From Flavobacteriaceae bacterium UBA7684 (GTDB taxonomy: Bacteria; Bacteroidota; Bacteroidia; Flavobacteriales; Flavobacteriaceae), in contig DLGW01000005.1 of the NCBI GenBank assembly GCA_002482885.1, positions 284,144 through 348,143 on the forward strand: a stretch of DNA of 64,000 nt, in the 5' to 3' direction. Below are positions 17,765 through 27,301 of this stretch, piece by piece. The stretch's first letter is position 1; every line of letters begins with the position of its first letter. A program made the translations under genes and the position numbers. The notes under the pieces were generated by a model that was not told the origin of the DNA, did not search any database, and saw only the letters and a list, made by a program, of their open reading frames with translations.

Positions 17765-18570
17765 TAAGTAAAGAGGAAACATTAGAAATTAATAAAAGGC
17801 AAAAGGAATTTTACAATACAAAAAAACGAAATTTTGTAACCAGTTTATGGTCAAAAATTAGACATGGTTTACTAGCTGATATACGAAAGGAGATTGGTAT
17901 GTCAGACCAAGTCTATGAATTGCATAAGAAGTGGCTAGGTGATTTGTCAGATAAAAAAGTTCTTGATTTGGGGTGTTTTGCAGGTAATAGTCTGTCCATT
18001 TATATCGCCGAAAGAGCTAAGGAATACATAGGTCTTGATTTGAGCGATGTTGGTATTGACCGTTTAAATAATCGTTTAAAAGATATTTCTTCGGCAAAAG
18101 GTATTGCCGCTGATTTTTTATCCGAAACGGAATTTCCAGATAAGGATTTTGACATTATATATGCTTATGGTGTTATTCATCATTTTCCAAATATGGATGT
18201 GCTTATAAATAGATTAAATCAAAAATTAAATGAAAATGGCGTTATAATTACTTATGATCCTTTAGAAACTAGTTTTCCAGTAAAATTAGTTAGGAGTCTG
18301 TACAGGCCTTTTCAATCAGATGCAGATTGGGAGTGGCCTTTTACAAAAGCAACAATTAAAAAACTATCTAATTCTTATAAAATTATCGAAAGAAGAGGTT
18401 TGTTAGGAAAAACTAAATGGTTTATGATTTTAAATTTATTACCAATTTCAAAAGATAAAAAGGTAGAAATAGGTAAAAAATGGCACCAGTCAGATTGGAA
18501 TTTGTCTTCAACATCTGATAAGGATTTACTTGCTTGTATGCATTTAACTATGTTGATGAAAAAGAATTAG
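17761..18570 (+). CDS. Class I SAM-dependent methyltransferase
   Basis: A 269-residue Rossmann-fold methyltransferase. Motif I is KVLDLGCFAGNSLSIYIA, the acidic residue after strand 2 is in YIGLDLSDVGID, and FDIIYAYGVIHHFPNMD is the motif IV region typical of Methyltransf_11/25. It probably methylates a sugar or lipid-linked intermediate, as expected between two glycosyltransferase genes in a polysaccharide locus. A sugar O-methyltransferase is a guess. Start overlaps the upstream stop (ATGA). Confidence 0.82.
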   Translation: MISKEETLEINKRQKEFYNTKKRNFVTSLWSKIRHGLLADIRKEIGMSDQVYELHKKWLGDLSDKKVLDLGCFAGNSLSIYIAERAKEYIGLDLSDVGIDRLNNRLKDISSAKGIAADFLSETEFPDKDFDIIYAYGVIHHFPNMDVLINRLNQKLNENGVIITYDPLETSFPVKLVRSLYRPFQSDADWEWPFTKATIKKLSNSYKIIERRGLLGKTKWFMILNLLPISKDKKVEIGKKWHQSDWNLSSTSDKDLLACMHLTMLMKKN

Positions 18571-18572
18571 GT

Positions 18573-19694
18573 ATGAGATTTTGTGTTATTACGCATGTAC
18601 CACATATACAAAAAAACAACTTATTTTATGGATATGCTCCTTATATAAGAGAAATGAATATATGGTTAAAGTATTGTAATAAAACAATTATTGTAGCACC
18701 ATTAATACATGAAAATATAAGTCATATACATGAGCCATATAAGCATGAGAGTCTTGATTTTAAAAGAGTAGAGGAGTTTAATATTACCTCTTTTAAACAA
18801 TTTATAAATACACTGATAATTTTTCCTAAACTATTGTACACTGTTTTTTTTGCAATGAAGCAATCTGATCATATTCACCTAAGATGTCCAGGTAATATGG
18901 GATTGGTAGGATCAATAGTTCAAATATTTTTTCCAGAAAAGAAAAAAACAGCAAAATATGCAGGCAATTGGGATCCAAAAGCAAAACAGCCTTTAAGTTA
19001 TAAATTACAACGGTGGATTTTAAGCAATACTTTGTTAACTAAAAACATGCAGGTTTTGGTTTATGGAGATTGGGAAAATCAAACCAAAAATATTAAACCA
19101 TTTTTTACGGCTACTTATTTAGAAAAGGATAAGTTAGAAGTTGCTATCAGGAATATTTCGGATTCGATTAAAATGATTTATGTAGGCACTCTTTCACCAG
19201 GGAAAAGACCGCTATATGCCATTCAATTGGTACAAGAACTTTGTAAACAAAATATAGCAGTTACCTTAGATTTTTATGGGGAAGGAATTGAGCGACTTAA
19301 ATTAGAAAAACACATAAAAACCAATCATTTAGAATCAATTATTAACTTAAAAGGTAATCAGTCTAAAGACGAACTAAAAAAAGCATATCAAGAAGCCCAC
19401 TTCATGGTATTGCCCTCACAAAGTGAAGGGTGGCCTAAAGCGGTAGCCGAAGCTATGTTTTGGGGCTGTTTACCAATTTCAACCCCTGTTTCTTGTGTAC
19501 CTTACATGGTAGATTTCGGAAATAGAGGAGTATTACTAGAAATGGATGTCCAGAATGATGGTAAAAAACTGCTTAACATTATTGAAAGTAAAAACGAATA
19601 TCAGAACAAAGTCCAAGAAGCAATTCATTGGTCTAGAAAATATACTATTGATTATTTTGAATCTGAGATTAAAATGTTATTAGTCGATGAATAA
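18573..19694 (+). CDS. Family 4 glycosyltransferase
   Basis: A 373-residue GT-B protein. It starts MRFCVITHVPHIQKNN, two bases after the methyltransferase stop. An upstream in-frame ATG at 18534 lies inside the methyltransferase gene and is unlikely. Donor-domain features are MIYVGTLSPGKRPLYAIQ, LDFYGEGIERLKLE, and the E-x7-E motif SEGWPKAVAEAMFWG near residue 295. HLRCPGNMGLVGSI lies in the acceptor domain. Its end overlaps the following glycosyltransferase by 8 bases. The substrate is unknown. Confidence 0.86.
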   Translation: MRFCVITHVPHIQKNNLFYGYAPYIREMNIWLKYCNKTIIVAPLIHENISHIHEPYKHESLDFKRVEEFNITSFKQFINTLIIFPKLLYTVFFAMKQSDHIHLRCPGNMGLVGSIVQIFFPEKKKTAKYAGNWDPKAKQPLSYKLQRWILSNTLLTKNMQVLVYGDWENQTKNIKPFFTATYLEKDKLEVAIRNISDSIKMIYVGTLSPGKRPLYAIQLVQELCKQNIAVTLDFYGEGIERLKLEKHIKTNHLESIINLKGNQSKDELKKAYQEAHFMVLPSQSEGWPKAVAEAMFWGCLPISTPVSCVPYMVDFGNRGVLLEMDVQNDGKKLLNIIESKNEYQNKVQEAIHWSRKYTIDYFESEIKMLLVDE

Positions 19695-20766
19695 ATTAAG
19701 AATTCTTCAATTAATAGATAGCCTAGACGGAGGTGGAGCCGAAAGAATGGCTGTGAATTATGCTAATGTATTAGTTGGTGAAATTGATTTTTCAGCAATA
19801 GTAGTTTCTAGAAAAGAAGGGGTTTTAAAACATCAAATTAAAAAAGAAGTTGGATATTTATATTTAGATAAAAAAAGAATAATTGATTTTAATGCAATTT
19901 TAAAATTAAAACGATACGTCATAAGTAATGATATATCCATTATTCATGCTCACAGTACTTCTTTTTTTTTAGCTATTTTATTGAAATTTATTCATCCAAA
20001 AATTAAAGTTATTTGGCATGATCATAACGGAAATAGATTAAAGGAAAAGAATGACAATATGCTTATAAAATGGCTGTCATACTTTTTTTGGAAAATAATT
20101 ACTGTTAATTCAGATTTAAAGTCTTGGACAGAGTCTAATTTACATTGTAAAAACGTTATTTTTTTACCAAATTTTACCTTGAAATCTAAGGAAAATGAAG
20201 TGACTTTTTTGTCTGGAATTAAAGAAAAAAGAATGGTGTTTATTGCTAATCTTAGGGACCCTAAGAATCATTTATTTTTTTTAAATTGTTTTTATGAATC
20301 AGAACTCATAGCAAACGGATGGACACTCCATCTAATAGGGAAAGATTATTACAATGATTATTCATTATCTATTAAGGCATTTATTAGTGAAAATGGAATT
20401 CAGGAAAGCGTAATAATTTATGATAATTGTCAAGATGTATTTCATATTATGTCTCAAGCAAGTGTAGGGGTTTTGGCATCTACACATGAGGGATTTCCAG
20501 TAACACTCATAGAGTATGGTTTAGCAAAACTTTTAGTTTTATCAACTAATGTTGGGTATTGTAGCAAGCTTATAAATGATAATAAAACAGGTTTTTTGTT
20601 TAGTCCCAAAGACAAGCAAGCATTAATAGAAATATTGAATTCTTTAATATGTGATGTTAATCGATTTGAAAGCGTTAAATCTGAGTATAACAAATTTGTT
20701 ACAGATAATTTTGCACAGAGTGTTGTGATTTCTAAGTATTTAAAATTTATTTCTGATGCAAAATAA
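19687..20766 (+). CDS. Family 4 glycosyltransferase
   Basis: A 359-residue GT-B enzyme with the glycine loop LIDSLDGGGAERMAVNYA at residues 9-26, IIHAHSTSFFLAIL, and KRMVFIANLRDPKNHLF opening the donor domain. The E-x7-E motif is THEGFPVTLIEYG near residue 270. It overlaps the upstream gene by 8 bases and the polymerase gene by 11 bases. The first half resembles the many capsule glycosyltransferases that act just before polymerisation. Donor and linkage cannot be told. Confidence 0.87.
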   Translation: MNKLRILQLIDSLDGGGAERMAVNYANVLVGEIDFSAIVVSRKEGVLKHQIKKEVGYLYLDKKRIIDFNAILKLKRYVISNDISIIHAHSTSFFLAILLKFIHPKIKVIWHDHNGNRLKEKNDNMLIKWLSYFFWKIITVNSDLKSWTESNLHCKNVIFLPNFTLKSKENEVTFLSGIKEKRMVFIANLRDPKNHLFFLNCFYESELIANGWTLHLIGKDYYNDYSLSIKAFISENGIQESVIIYDNCQDVFHIMSQASVGVLASTHEGFPVTLIEYGLAKLLVLSTNVGYCSKLINDNKTGFLFSPKDKQALIEILNSLICDVNRFESVKSEYNKFVTDNFAQSVVISKYLKFISDAK

Positions 20767-22099
20767 GAGTACTTTAAGTTACGTTGCATTGATTAGTATC
20801 CATTTAATTTTAGGATTTTCGGTATTTATAGTGCCATTTTTAGCGAAGTTATATGCTTTTTTAATTATTGTTGTTGGAATAATTATATTACTCAAATCAA
20901 GAAACGCTAATAACGAAGCTTTATTTTTAGCCGCCTATTTAGTAGGTGCTGAAGTTTTATTAAGAATGAAAGACGGAGTGCCGCTATACGAGTTCGGTAA
21001 ATACGGAGTTATGTTGTTTTTGTTGATTGGTATGATTTACCAAGGTTTTTCTAAAGGTGCTTTTATTTATTGGTTTTTCATCGTAATTCTTTTACCAGGG
21101 GTCTTTTTTTCTTTTTTTACCTTGTCCTTTGATACAAATGTTAGGAAGGCTATTTTGTTTAATATTTCTGGGCCATTAACATTAGCTGTAAGTGCTATTT
21201 ACTGTTTTAATAGAAAAATAGTTTTAAAAGATTTGAATAATGTGATGTTGGCGATAGGATTACCCATACTTTCGGTGTTAGTTTATTTGTTACTTTATAC
21301 CCCCTCTATAAAAGAGGTTGTGACGAGTACTGGTTCGAATTTTGCAACGTCAGGTGGGTTTGGTCCCAATCAGATGTCAACTGTATTGGGTCTGGCAACC
21401 TTTGTTTTTTTATCTAGGGTCGTTTTAGAATCTTCAAATAAGAGGTATGTAATAATAAATTTGTTATTGACATTTATTTTAGCTTACAGAGGAATTATGA
21501 CTTTTTCCAGAGGAGGAATGATGACCGCTTTTGCTATGATTATAGGTTTAATGTTTATTTTATACTTAAAAACATCTGGAAAAGGGAAGGTTAAATTAGG
21601 ATTGATCTTTAGTATGGTTTTAGTGTTGATTTTTAGTGTTTGGTTATATAGTTCATTACAAACAGGAGGATTGATAGATAAAAGATATGCGAATCAGGAT
21701 GCGGCAGGTAGAGTTAAAAAGGATAGATTGGGAGGAAGAGAAGAAGTTTCAAACGCAGAACTACAAATGTTTTTTGAAAATCCTATAATAGGTATAGGTG
21801 TTGGTAAAAATAAAGAAGTAAAGGAAGAAATGCTTGGAAAAACGGTGGCTAGTCATAGCGAAATTACCCGTATGTTGTCAGAGCACGGTATATTAGGAGT
21901 TATAGGTTTAATCATATTAATATTTACGCCATTATTTTTTTATTTTGTTAGCAAGCAAAATATTTATCTACTCTCGTTTTTTATTTTTTGGTTTCTTACC
22001 ATCAATCATGCCGCGATGAGAATTGCAGCACCTGGGTTCATTTATGGATTATCACTATTAAAAGTCAGATTTGAAGAAAATACTTTACATAGGGAATAA
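20756..22099 (+). CDS. O-antigen polymerase/ligase-type membrane protein (Wzy/WaaL family)
   Basis: A 447-residue integral inner-membrane protein with about ten hydrophobic segments (for example residues 10-45, 78-125, 150-175, 205-300, 385-425). Before the last pair of segments is the large extracytoplasmic loop, with RLGGREEVSNAELQMFFE followed by NPIIGIGVGKN. That pattern is characteristic of the Wzy_C / O-antigen ligase domain. It would polymerise lipid-linked repeat units or ligate polymer at the periplasmic face. Its position after the transferases and before the initiating enzyme fits a Wzx/Wzy pathway. Polymerase and ligase cannot be told apart by eye. Confidence 0.82.
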   Translation: MQNKSTLSYVALISIHLILGFSVFIVPFLAKLYAFLIIVVGIIILLKSRNANNEALFLAAYLVGAEVLLRMKDGVPLYEFGKYGVMLFLLIGMIYQGFSKGAFIYWFFIVILLPGVFFSFFTLSFDTNVRKAILFNISGPLTLAVSAIYCFNRKIVLKDLNNVMLAIGLPILSVLVYLLLYTPSIKEVVTSTGSNFATSGGFGPNQMSTVLGLATFVFLSRVVLESSNKRYVIINLLLTFILAYRGIMTFSRGGMMTAFAMIIGLMFILYLKTSGKGKVKLGLIFSMVLVLIFSVWLYSSLQTGGLIDKRYANQDAAGRVKKDRLGGREEVSNAELQMFFENPIIGIGVGKNKEVKEEMLGKTVASHSEITRMLSEHGILGVIGLIILIFTPLFFYFVSKQNIYLLSFFIFWFLTINHAAMRIAAPGFIYGLSLLKVRFEENTLHRE

Positions 22100-23081
22100 G
22101 TTAAACAAACACGGATATTCAGAAACATCTGTAGAAACTTTAGGAAAATTATTTTCTAAAGAAGGTTATACTGTTTATTCTTTTTCTGATAAGAAAAATC
22201 TTTTTTTTCGATTTATAGAAATGGGATATAAAGTAATTTTATACAAAAAAAAATCAGACTATTTGATTATAGATACATACAGTACTTTGAGTTTTTACTA
22301 TGCATTTTTATGCAGTCAATTAGCAAGGGTTTTGCAATTTAAATATATTCCCATTTTAAGAGGGGGAGATTTACCTGCTAGATTAAAAAAGAATCCAAAA
22401 TTATGCAAATTGATTTTTATTAATTCAGTTGTTAATATAGCTCCATCTAATTATTTGTTGGAAAAATTTAAAGACAAAGGATATTTTAATGTTGCTTATA
22501 TTCCAAACGTTTTAGAAATCAAAAATTACTTGTTTAAAGAGAGAAAATCATTCCGTCCTAAATTATTGTGGGTGCGTTCTTTTGCGTCCATTTATAATCC
22601 AAAAATGGCAGTTGATGTTTTATTTCAATTAAAGAAAAAATATCCAGATGCCGTACTATGTATGATTGGGCCCGACAAGGATGGAAGTTTATTGCAAACA
22701 AGAAAATATGCTGAAAGTTTAAACTTAGAGGTCGAATTCACAGGTGGGATGTCCAAAAAAGATTGGATTTCGAAAGCAAAAGAATATGATATTTTTATTA
22801 ATACCACACATTTTGATAATACTCCAGTAAGCGTAATGGAAGCGATGGCGTTGGGCTTGCCTGTTGTTTCAACCAAAGTAGGAGGAATACCTTATTTATT
22901 AGAAGATCAATTGGATGCTTTGTTAGTATCTGATGGAAATGTTGAACAAATGGTTCAAGCAATTGAGTATTGTGTTGAAAATTCAATAAAAGCACAAAAA
23001 ATAGCCTTAAATGCCAGAAAAAAAGTTGAAAAATTTGATTGGAATGTGGTAAAGGAACAATGGAAATCGATATTAACATAA
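22071..23081 (+). CDS. Family 4 glycosyltransferase, TTG start
   Basis: A 336-residue GT-B protein. It reads KKILYIGNKLNKHGYSETS from a TTG codon at 22071, inside the end of the polymerase gene. There is no nearby in-frame ATG and the conserved first strand starts here, so TTG is the likely start. The donor domain has PKLLWVRSFASIYNPKMAVD and CMIGPDKDGS. A D-x7-E version of the motif is FDNTPVSVMEAMALGLPVVSTKVGG near residue 245, where most GT4 enzymes have Glu first. The 28-base overlap with the upstream gene indicates coupled translation. Confidence 0.84.
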   Translation: MKKILYIGNKLNKHGYSETSVETLGKLFSKEGYTVYSFSDKKNLFFRFIEMGYKVILYKKKSDYLIIDTYSTLSFYYAFLCSQLARVLQFKYIPILRGGDLPARLKKNPKLCKLIFINSVVNIAPSNYLLEKFKDKGYFNVAYIPNVLEIKNYLFKERKSFRPKLLWVRSFASIYNPKMAVDVLFQLKKKYPDAVLCMIGPDKDGSLLQTRKYAESLNLEVEFTGGMSKKDWISKAKEYDIFINTTHFDNTPVSVMEAMALGLPVVSTKVGGIPYLLEDQLDALLVSDGNVEQMVQAIEYCVENSIKAQKIALNARKKVEKFDWNVVKEQWKSILT

Positions 23082-23090
23082 ATTTATAAG

Positions 23091-23098
23091 TATATTTG
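23091..23098 (+). promoter_or_regulatory. Bacteroidota -7 promoter element
   Basis: TATATTTG matches the -7 consensus TAnnTTTG and lies 18 bases before the ATG of the sugar-phosphate transferase. No clear -33 TTTG is seen. It would give the initiating transferase its own short-leader transcript, separate from the long operon. Confidence 0.5.
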
Positions 23099-23116
23099 TG
23101 CTAACTAAAACTAAAC

Positions 23117-24508
23117 ATGAATTCCAATAAAAACTTACATTTTGAAATTTCCGAACGCAAGTTATTATTGCGATTTTTTGATTTGTTTTTTGTTTTCGTT
23201 TGTTTAGTATTAGTTTCTAAAATTGCTCATTTTTCATATTTTCAGATTACAGAGTCTAATTACTATTGGACATTTGCTTTAACATTCTATATCACTTTTT
23301 TTGGGACTGTTTTTGAAATGTATGATTTGCAAACAGCCAGTAATCAAATTGAAACGGTTCGGAGTATTTTTTTAACCACAGGGTTTATCGTTGTTTTTTA
23401 TCTATTAACGCCATATTATACCCCGCCCTTACCTAGCAATAGAATTCAGATTTTATTCTTTACACTATCCATATTATTTGCACTTTCTTTTTGGAGACTA
23501 GTTTATATTAAGTTTTTAGCCAGTCATCGATTTTCAAAAAAAGTAATTTTAATTTGTGATAAAGAACAATTAGATGAGTTGATTTCTTCTATGGAAGAAG
23601 TCGATCCTCATTATTATATTAGTGCTTACGTAAACACAGATTTAAACGCTTCGTTGAAAACGATACATAAAATTCCAAGAATTTCTTCGGATGCTTTAAT
23701 GGATTTTATTAGAGCGGAAAAAATTTCAGAAGTAGTTGTTGCTTCGCAAAACAAAGAAGCGATAACCATAGAGCTATATAATCAGTTGATTCATCTATTG
23801 GAAAATGGGGTGCCTATTCGAGAGTTTACTCAAGTTTACGAAGAAATGACTTATAGAATTCCTGTTCATTATGTAGAAAGAGATTTCTATCGTTATTTTC
23901 CTTTTAGCCGAAGCAATCAAAATAAACTGTATAAAACCACCGCGCGTATCATAGATATTGTAATTTCTATTATAGGTTTACTAGTAGGAATTTTATTATT
24001 ACCAATAGTTTTGATAGGGAATCTTATGAGTAATAAGGGCCCTTTGTTTTATAAACAAGAAAGAGTTGGTTTGAACGGCCAGGTTTTTGAAATATATAAA
24101 TTTCGTTCCATGGTAACTGACGCAGAAGCTAACGGAGCTGTTTTTGCGGTGAAAAATGATACAAGAGTTACTCCTTTTGGTAGATTTTTAAGAAAAACCA
24201 GAATAGATGAATTTCCTCAGTTTATCAATATTTTAAAAGGAGAAATGGCTGTAATTGGTCCCAGACCCGAAAGACCTTTCTTTGTTCAAGAAATTTCTGA
24301 AATCATGCCTTTTTACGAAACTCGTCATGTGATTAAACCAGGACTAACGGGGTGGGCGCAGGTCAATTATTCTTACGGAGAATCTATAGACGAAAGTTTA
24401 ATAAAATTACAATACGACTTGTTTTATATCAAACATCGTAGCTTGTTGTTAGATATAAATATTATCATAAAAACAATAAGTACAGTTTTGTTTTACAGGG
24501 GGCACTAA
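23117..24508 (+). CDS. Undecaprenyl-phosphate sugar phosphotransferase (initiating enzyme)
   Basis: Polyprenyl-phosphate hexose-1-phosphate transferase of the WcaJ/WbaP type, 463 residues. It attaches the first sugar to undecaprenyl phosphate on the inner membrane. About four membrane segments lie within residues 16-135. A Rossmann-like middle domain (KKVILICDKEQLDELI) is followed by a hydrophobic anchor around 285-305 (IIDIVISIIGLLVGILLL). The catalytic bacterial sugar-transferase domain shows FEIYKFRSM, RKTRIDEFPQ, AVIGPRPERP and KPGLTGWAQVNYSYG. It has its own -7 promoter box. Its TAA overlaps the crtZ stop on the other strand, so the two transcripts converge with no spacer. The sugar transferred is unknown. 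Confidence 0.92.
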   Translation: MNSNKNLHFEISERKLLLRFFDLFFVFVCLVLVSKIAHFSYFQITESNYYWTFALTFYITFFGTVFEMYDLQTASNQIETVRSIFLTTGFIVVFYLLTPYYTPPLPSNRIQILFFTLSILFALSFWRLVYIKFLASHRFSKKVILICDKEQLDELISSMEEVDPHYYISAYVNTDLNASLKTIHKIPRISSDALMDFIRAEKISEVVVASQNKEAITIELYNQLIHLLENGVPIREFTQVYEEMTYRIPVHYVERDFYRYFPFSRSNQNKLYKTTARIIDIVISIIGLLVGILLLPIVLIGNLMSNKGPLFYKQERVGLNGQVFEIYKFRSMVTDAEANGAVFAVKNDTRVTPFGRFLRKTRIDEFPQFINILKGEMAVIGPRPERPFFVQEISEIMPFYETRHVIKPGLTGWAQVNYSYGESIDESLIKLQYDLFYIKHRSLLLDINIIIKTISTVLFYRGH

Positions 24509-24951
24509 ACTTCCCTCCAATACTTCAAAGGAAAAAACAACATTCCAAAGCATTCCCCGTCTTCTTTGTTAATGTGTTTGTGATGCATTTTATGGGCTCT
24601 TCTTAAAGCTCTGGCGTATCGATTATTGGCGTTTCTGAACAGTTTAAATCGTTGGTGGATAAAAATGTCATGTACCATAAAATAGGTGAATCCGTAAGCA
24701 AAAATTCCTAAGCCAACAGCATAACCTAAATTAAAATAACCCAGTTTATTCGATAAAAAGAATAAAATACTTACTACCGCATAAAAAATAAAAAAAGCAT
24801 CGTTACGTTCAAACCAAGAATCGTGATCTTTTTTGTGATGATCACTATGCAAAGTCCATAAAAAACCATGCATCACATATTTATGTGTAAACCACGCCAT
24901 AAATTCCATCATAAAAAAGGTGCCTAAAAAAGCTATAATTTGAATCCACAT
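24505..24951 (-). CDS. crtZ: Beta-carotene hydroxylase
   Basis: Di-iron membrane hydroxylase that adds 3-OH groups to beta-ionone rings (beta-carotene to zeaxanthin). At 148 residues it is the usual length of bacterial CrtZ. All histidine boxes are present: HKYVMHG near residue 23, HSDHHKKDH near 36, HDIFIHQRF near 94, and HKMHHKH near 117. There are three or four membrane helices. It is last in the merR-crtI-crtB-crtZ operon, 11 bases after crtB. Its substrate needs a lycopene cyclase (crtY), which often follows crtZ in relatives but is absent here. Confidence 0.93.
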   Translation of the reverse strand: MWIQIIAFLGTFFMMEFMAWFTHKYVMHGFLWTLHSDHHKKDHDSWFERNDAFFIFYAVVSILFFLSNKLGYFNLGYAVGLGIFAYGFTYFMVHDIFIHQRFKLFRNANNRYARALRRAHKMHHKHINKEDGECFGMLFFPLKYWREV

Positions 24952-24962
24952 AAGGCTAAAGT

Positions 24963-25802
24963 TTAAATAATATTTAATTGATAGTTAAAGTAACATTTGG
25001 CAAAAAGACTGTATTTTTGATAATCAGGTATACGAATTCGTGCATTTTTGATTTCAAAGGAAGGTGTCTTTTTTAATTTGTTTAATAATTCTTTATAGTA
25101 AATATAGGCTACATAAACACCAAATCTAGCTTCGTTAGGTAATTGCATAATTCCTTTAAAACCTTCTTTAAAATCTTGCTCAATTTCGACAATAATTTTG
25201 TTTTTAGAGGTTTCGTCTAAGTGATTTAAATTAGTTTCCGGAAAATATGTGCGATTTAACTCTTCAAAATCTGCTTTTAAATCTCTTAAAAAATTTACTT
25301 TCTGAAAAGCAGAACCCAGTTTCATGGCGGAATACTTTAATTCTTCATATTTTTTTGCATCGCCTTTTACAAAAACTTTTAAACACATTAAGCCCACTAC
25401 ATCGGCAGAACCATAAATATAATTTTGGTACTCTTCGGTGCTCGTGTATACTTTTTTAGTTAAATCCAACTTCATGCTGTGCATAAAAGCATTAACCAAT
25501 TCTAAAGGAATTTGATGTTTATGTACGGTTTCCTGAAACGAGTTTAAAACAGGATTAATGCTGATTCTGTTTTTTATAGCAAAAGCCAAATGATCTTCTA
25601 ATATACCAAATAAGGCATTTTTATCATAATCATGAAAACTATCTACAATCTCATCAGCTAATCTTACAAAACCGTAAATGTTGTAAATATCTTGTCTAAT
25701 CGATGGGGCTAATAATTTAACTGCGGTAGAAAAAGAAGTACTGTAGTTTTTAGTAATACTTTCACTACACTTTGCCGAAATGGTATCGAATATGCTTTTC
25801 AT
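24963..25802 (-). CDS. crtB: Phytoene synthase
   Basis: Condenses two geranylgeranyl diphosphates to phytoene, the first carotenoid-specific step. The 279-residue protein has the squalene/phytoene synthase Asp-rich motifs: FVRLADEIVDSF near residue 45 and VNFLRDLKADFEELNRTYFP near residue 170. YCYGSADVVG is represented by IYGSADVVGLMCLKVF near residue 128. It lies 29 bases after crtI and 11 before crtZ in one operon. No anomaly was seen. Confidence 0.94.
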   Translation of the reverse strand: MKSIFDTISAKCSESITKNYSTSFSTAVKLLAPSIRQDIYNIYGFVRLADEIVDSFHDYDKNALFGILEDHLAFAIKNRISINPVLNSFQETVHKHQIPLELVNAFMHSMKLDLTKKVYTSTEEYQNYIYGSADVVGLMCLKVFVKGDAKKYEELKYSAMKLGSAFQKVNFLRDLKADFEELNRTYFPETNLNHLDETSKNKIIVEIEQDFKEGFKGIMQLPNEARFGVYVAYIYYKELLNKLKKTPSFEIKNARIRIPDYQKYSLFAKCYFNYQLNII

Positions 25803-25831
25803 AGGTGTTTTGTTTATTTAGTGAAGTACAA

Positions 25832-27295
25832 TTATTGGATGTGTTTATCAATCAATTCAGAAGCCAACTTACCTGAAATTAAAGCAGGAGGTACTCCTGG
25901 TCCAGGAACGGTTAATTGCCCTGTAAAATATAAGTTTTCTACTTTTTTACTTTTAATTTTAGGTCTTAAAAATGCCGTTTGTAATAAGGTGTTGGCCATT
26001 CCATAAGCATTGCCTTTATAAGAATTGTAATCGGTAACAAAATCATTTTTACAATACGATTTTTTAAACAAAATATGACTTTTTATTTCTTGATTCGTTA
26101 TTTTTTCAAATCGTTGCATGATTTTTTCAAAATACTGTTCTCTGAGTTCATTTGTATCTTCAATTCCTGGGGCTAAGGGAATTAAAAAGAACCCAATTTC
26201 TTTGCCTTCAGGAGCTACGGTTTCATCGGTAACCGATGGAAAACTGGCGTAAAATAAAGGCTCTTTAGGCCATTTGGGATCGTCGTAAATGTCTTTAGCA
26301 TGGGTGTCAAAATCCACATCAAAAAATAATTCATGGTGATGTAAATCAGTTAGTTTTTTATCAAATCCTACAAAAAAGAGCAGGGAAGAAGGGGCAAAAG
26401 TTTTTTTACTCCAATAGGTTTCGCTATAAGCCCTGTCCGATGGATTTAATAATTGTTCCGAATGATGATAATCTGCTCCACTTAAAACCACATCATAGTT
26501 TAACTCTTGGCCATTTACTTGAATGCCTATGGCTTTTTTATTTTTTACAATGATTTTTTCTACGTTAGCGCTAGTTTTAATTTTCACGCCTAATTCCTTC
26601 GCTAAAGCTTCCATAGCTTCCACCACTTTATACATTCCGCCTTTAGGATACCAAGTACCTAATCCAAAATCTGCATAATTCATAAAATTGTAAAAAGCAG
26701 GAGTGTCCGCAGGTTTGGCTCCTAAAAATAATACAGGAAATTCAAGTACTTGTTGCAGTTTACGGTTTTTAATTTTTTGTTTAACTGTTGATTTTATGGT
26801 CGTAGCAAATTGTCCTAGTTTTTGAATGGTTTTTGGAGTCACTAATTCCAAGGCACTCACCCCAGGTTTGTACACCAAATCTTTAATTGCAATATCGTAG
26901 TTTTCTTTAGCGTCTTGTATAAATTCTTGTAAAGTAGCACCACTTCCTTTTTCTATGGATTCAAATTCGCTGATAATTTCGTCAAGATTATCTTTAATAG
27001 TAATGTTATCCTCTTTTCCAAAATGTACTCGATAAGCGGGATTTAACTTAATTAACTCGTAGTAGTCTGAAGGTTTTTTACCAAAATCGGCAAAAAAACG
27101 TTCAAAAACATCGGGCATCCAATACCAACTGGGGCCTATGTCAAAAGTAAAGCCTTGGTTTTTCCATTGTCTAGCTCTACCTCCAACGGTTTCATTTTTT
27201 TCAAAAACAGTAACTTCGTAACCTAGTTTTGCTAAATAGCAAGAGGCTGCCAATGCTGAAAATCCCGAACCAATAATGCAAATGTTTTTTTTCAT
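25832..27295 (-). CDS. crtI: Phytoene desaturase
   Basis: FAD-dependent CrtI-type desaturase that converts phytoene to lycopene, 487 residues. The N-terminal dinucleotide fold is ICIIGSGFSALAASCYLAK, then VTVFEKNETVGGRAR and FTFDIGPSWYWMP. The C-terminal CrtI signature YFTGQLTVPGPGVPPALISG is complete. It starts six bases after the regulator gene ends and begins the biosynthetic part of the operon. A peripheral inner-membrane location is expected. A CrtI paralogue acting on another carotenoid is less likely because crtB is adjacent. Confidence 0.95.
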   Translation of the reverse strand: MKKNICIIGSGFSALAASCYLAKLGYEVTVFEKNETVGGRARQWKNQGFTFDIGPSWYWMPDVFERFFADFGKKPSDYYELIKLNPAYRVHFGKEDNITIKDNLDEIISEFESIEKGSGATLQEFIQDAKENYDIAIKDLVYKPGVSALELVTPKTIQKLGQFATTIKSTVKQKIKNRKLQQVLEFPVLFLGAKPADTPAFYNFMNYADFGLGTWYPKGGMYKVVEAMEALAKELGVKIKTSANVEKIIVKNKKAIGIQVNGQELNYDVVLSGADYHHSEQLLNPSDRAYSETYWSKKTFAPSSLLFFVGFDKKLTDLHHHELFFDVDFDTHAKDIYDDPKWPKEPLFYASFPSVTDETVAPEGKEIGFFLIPLAPGIEDTNELREQYFEKIMQRFEKITNQEIKSHILFKKSYCKNDFVTDYNSYKGNAYGMANTLLQTAFLRPKIKSKKVENLYFTGQLTVPGPGVPPALISGKLASELIDKHIQ

Positions 27296-27301
27296 AAAAT
27301 A

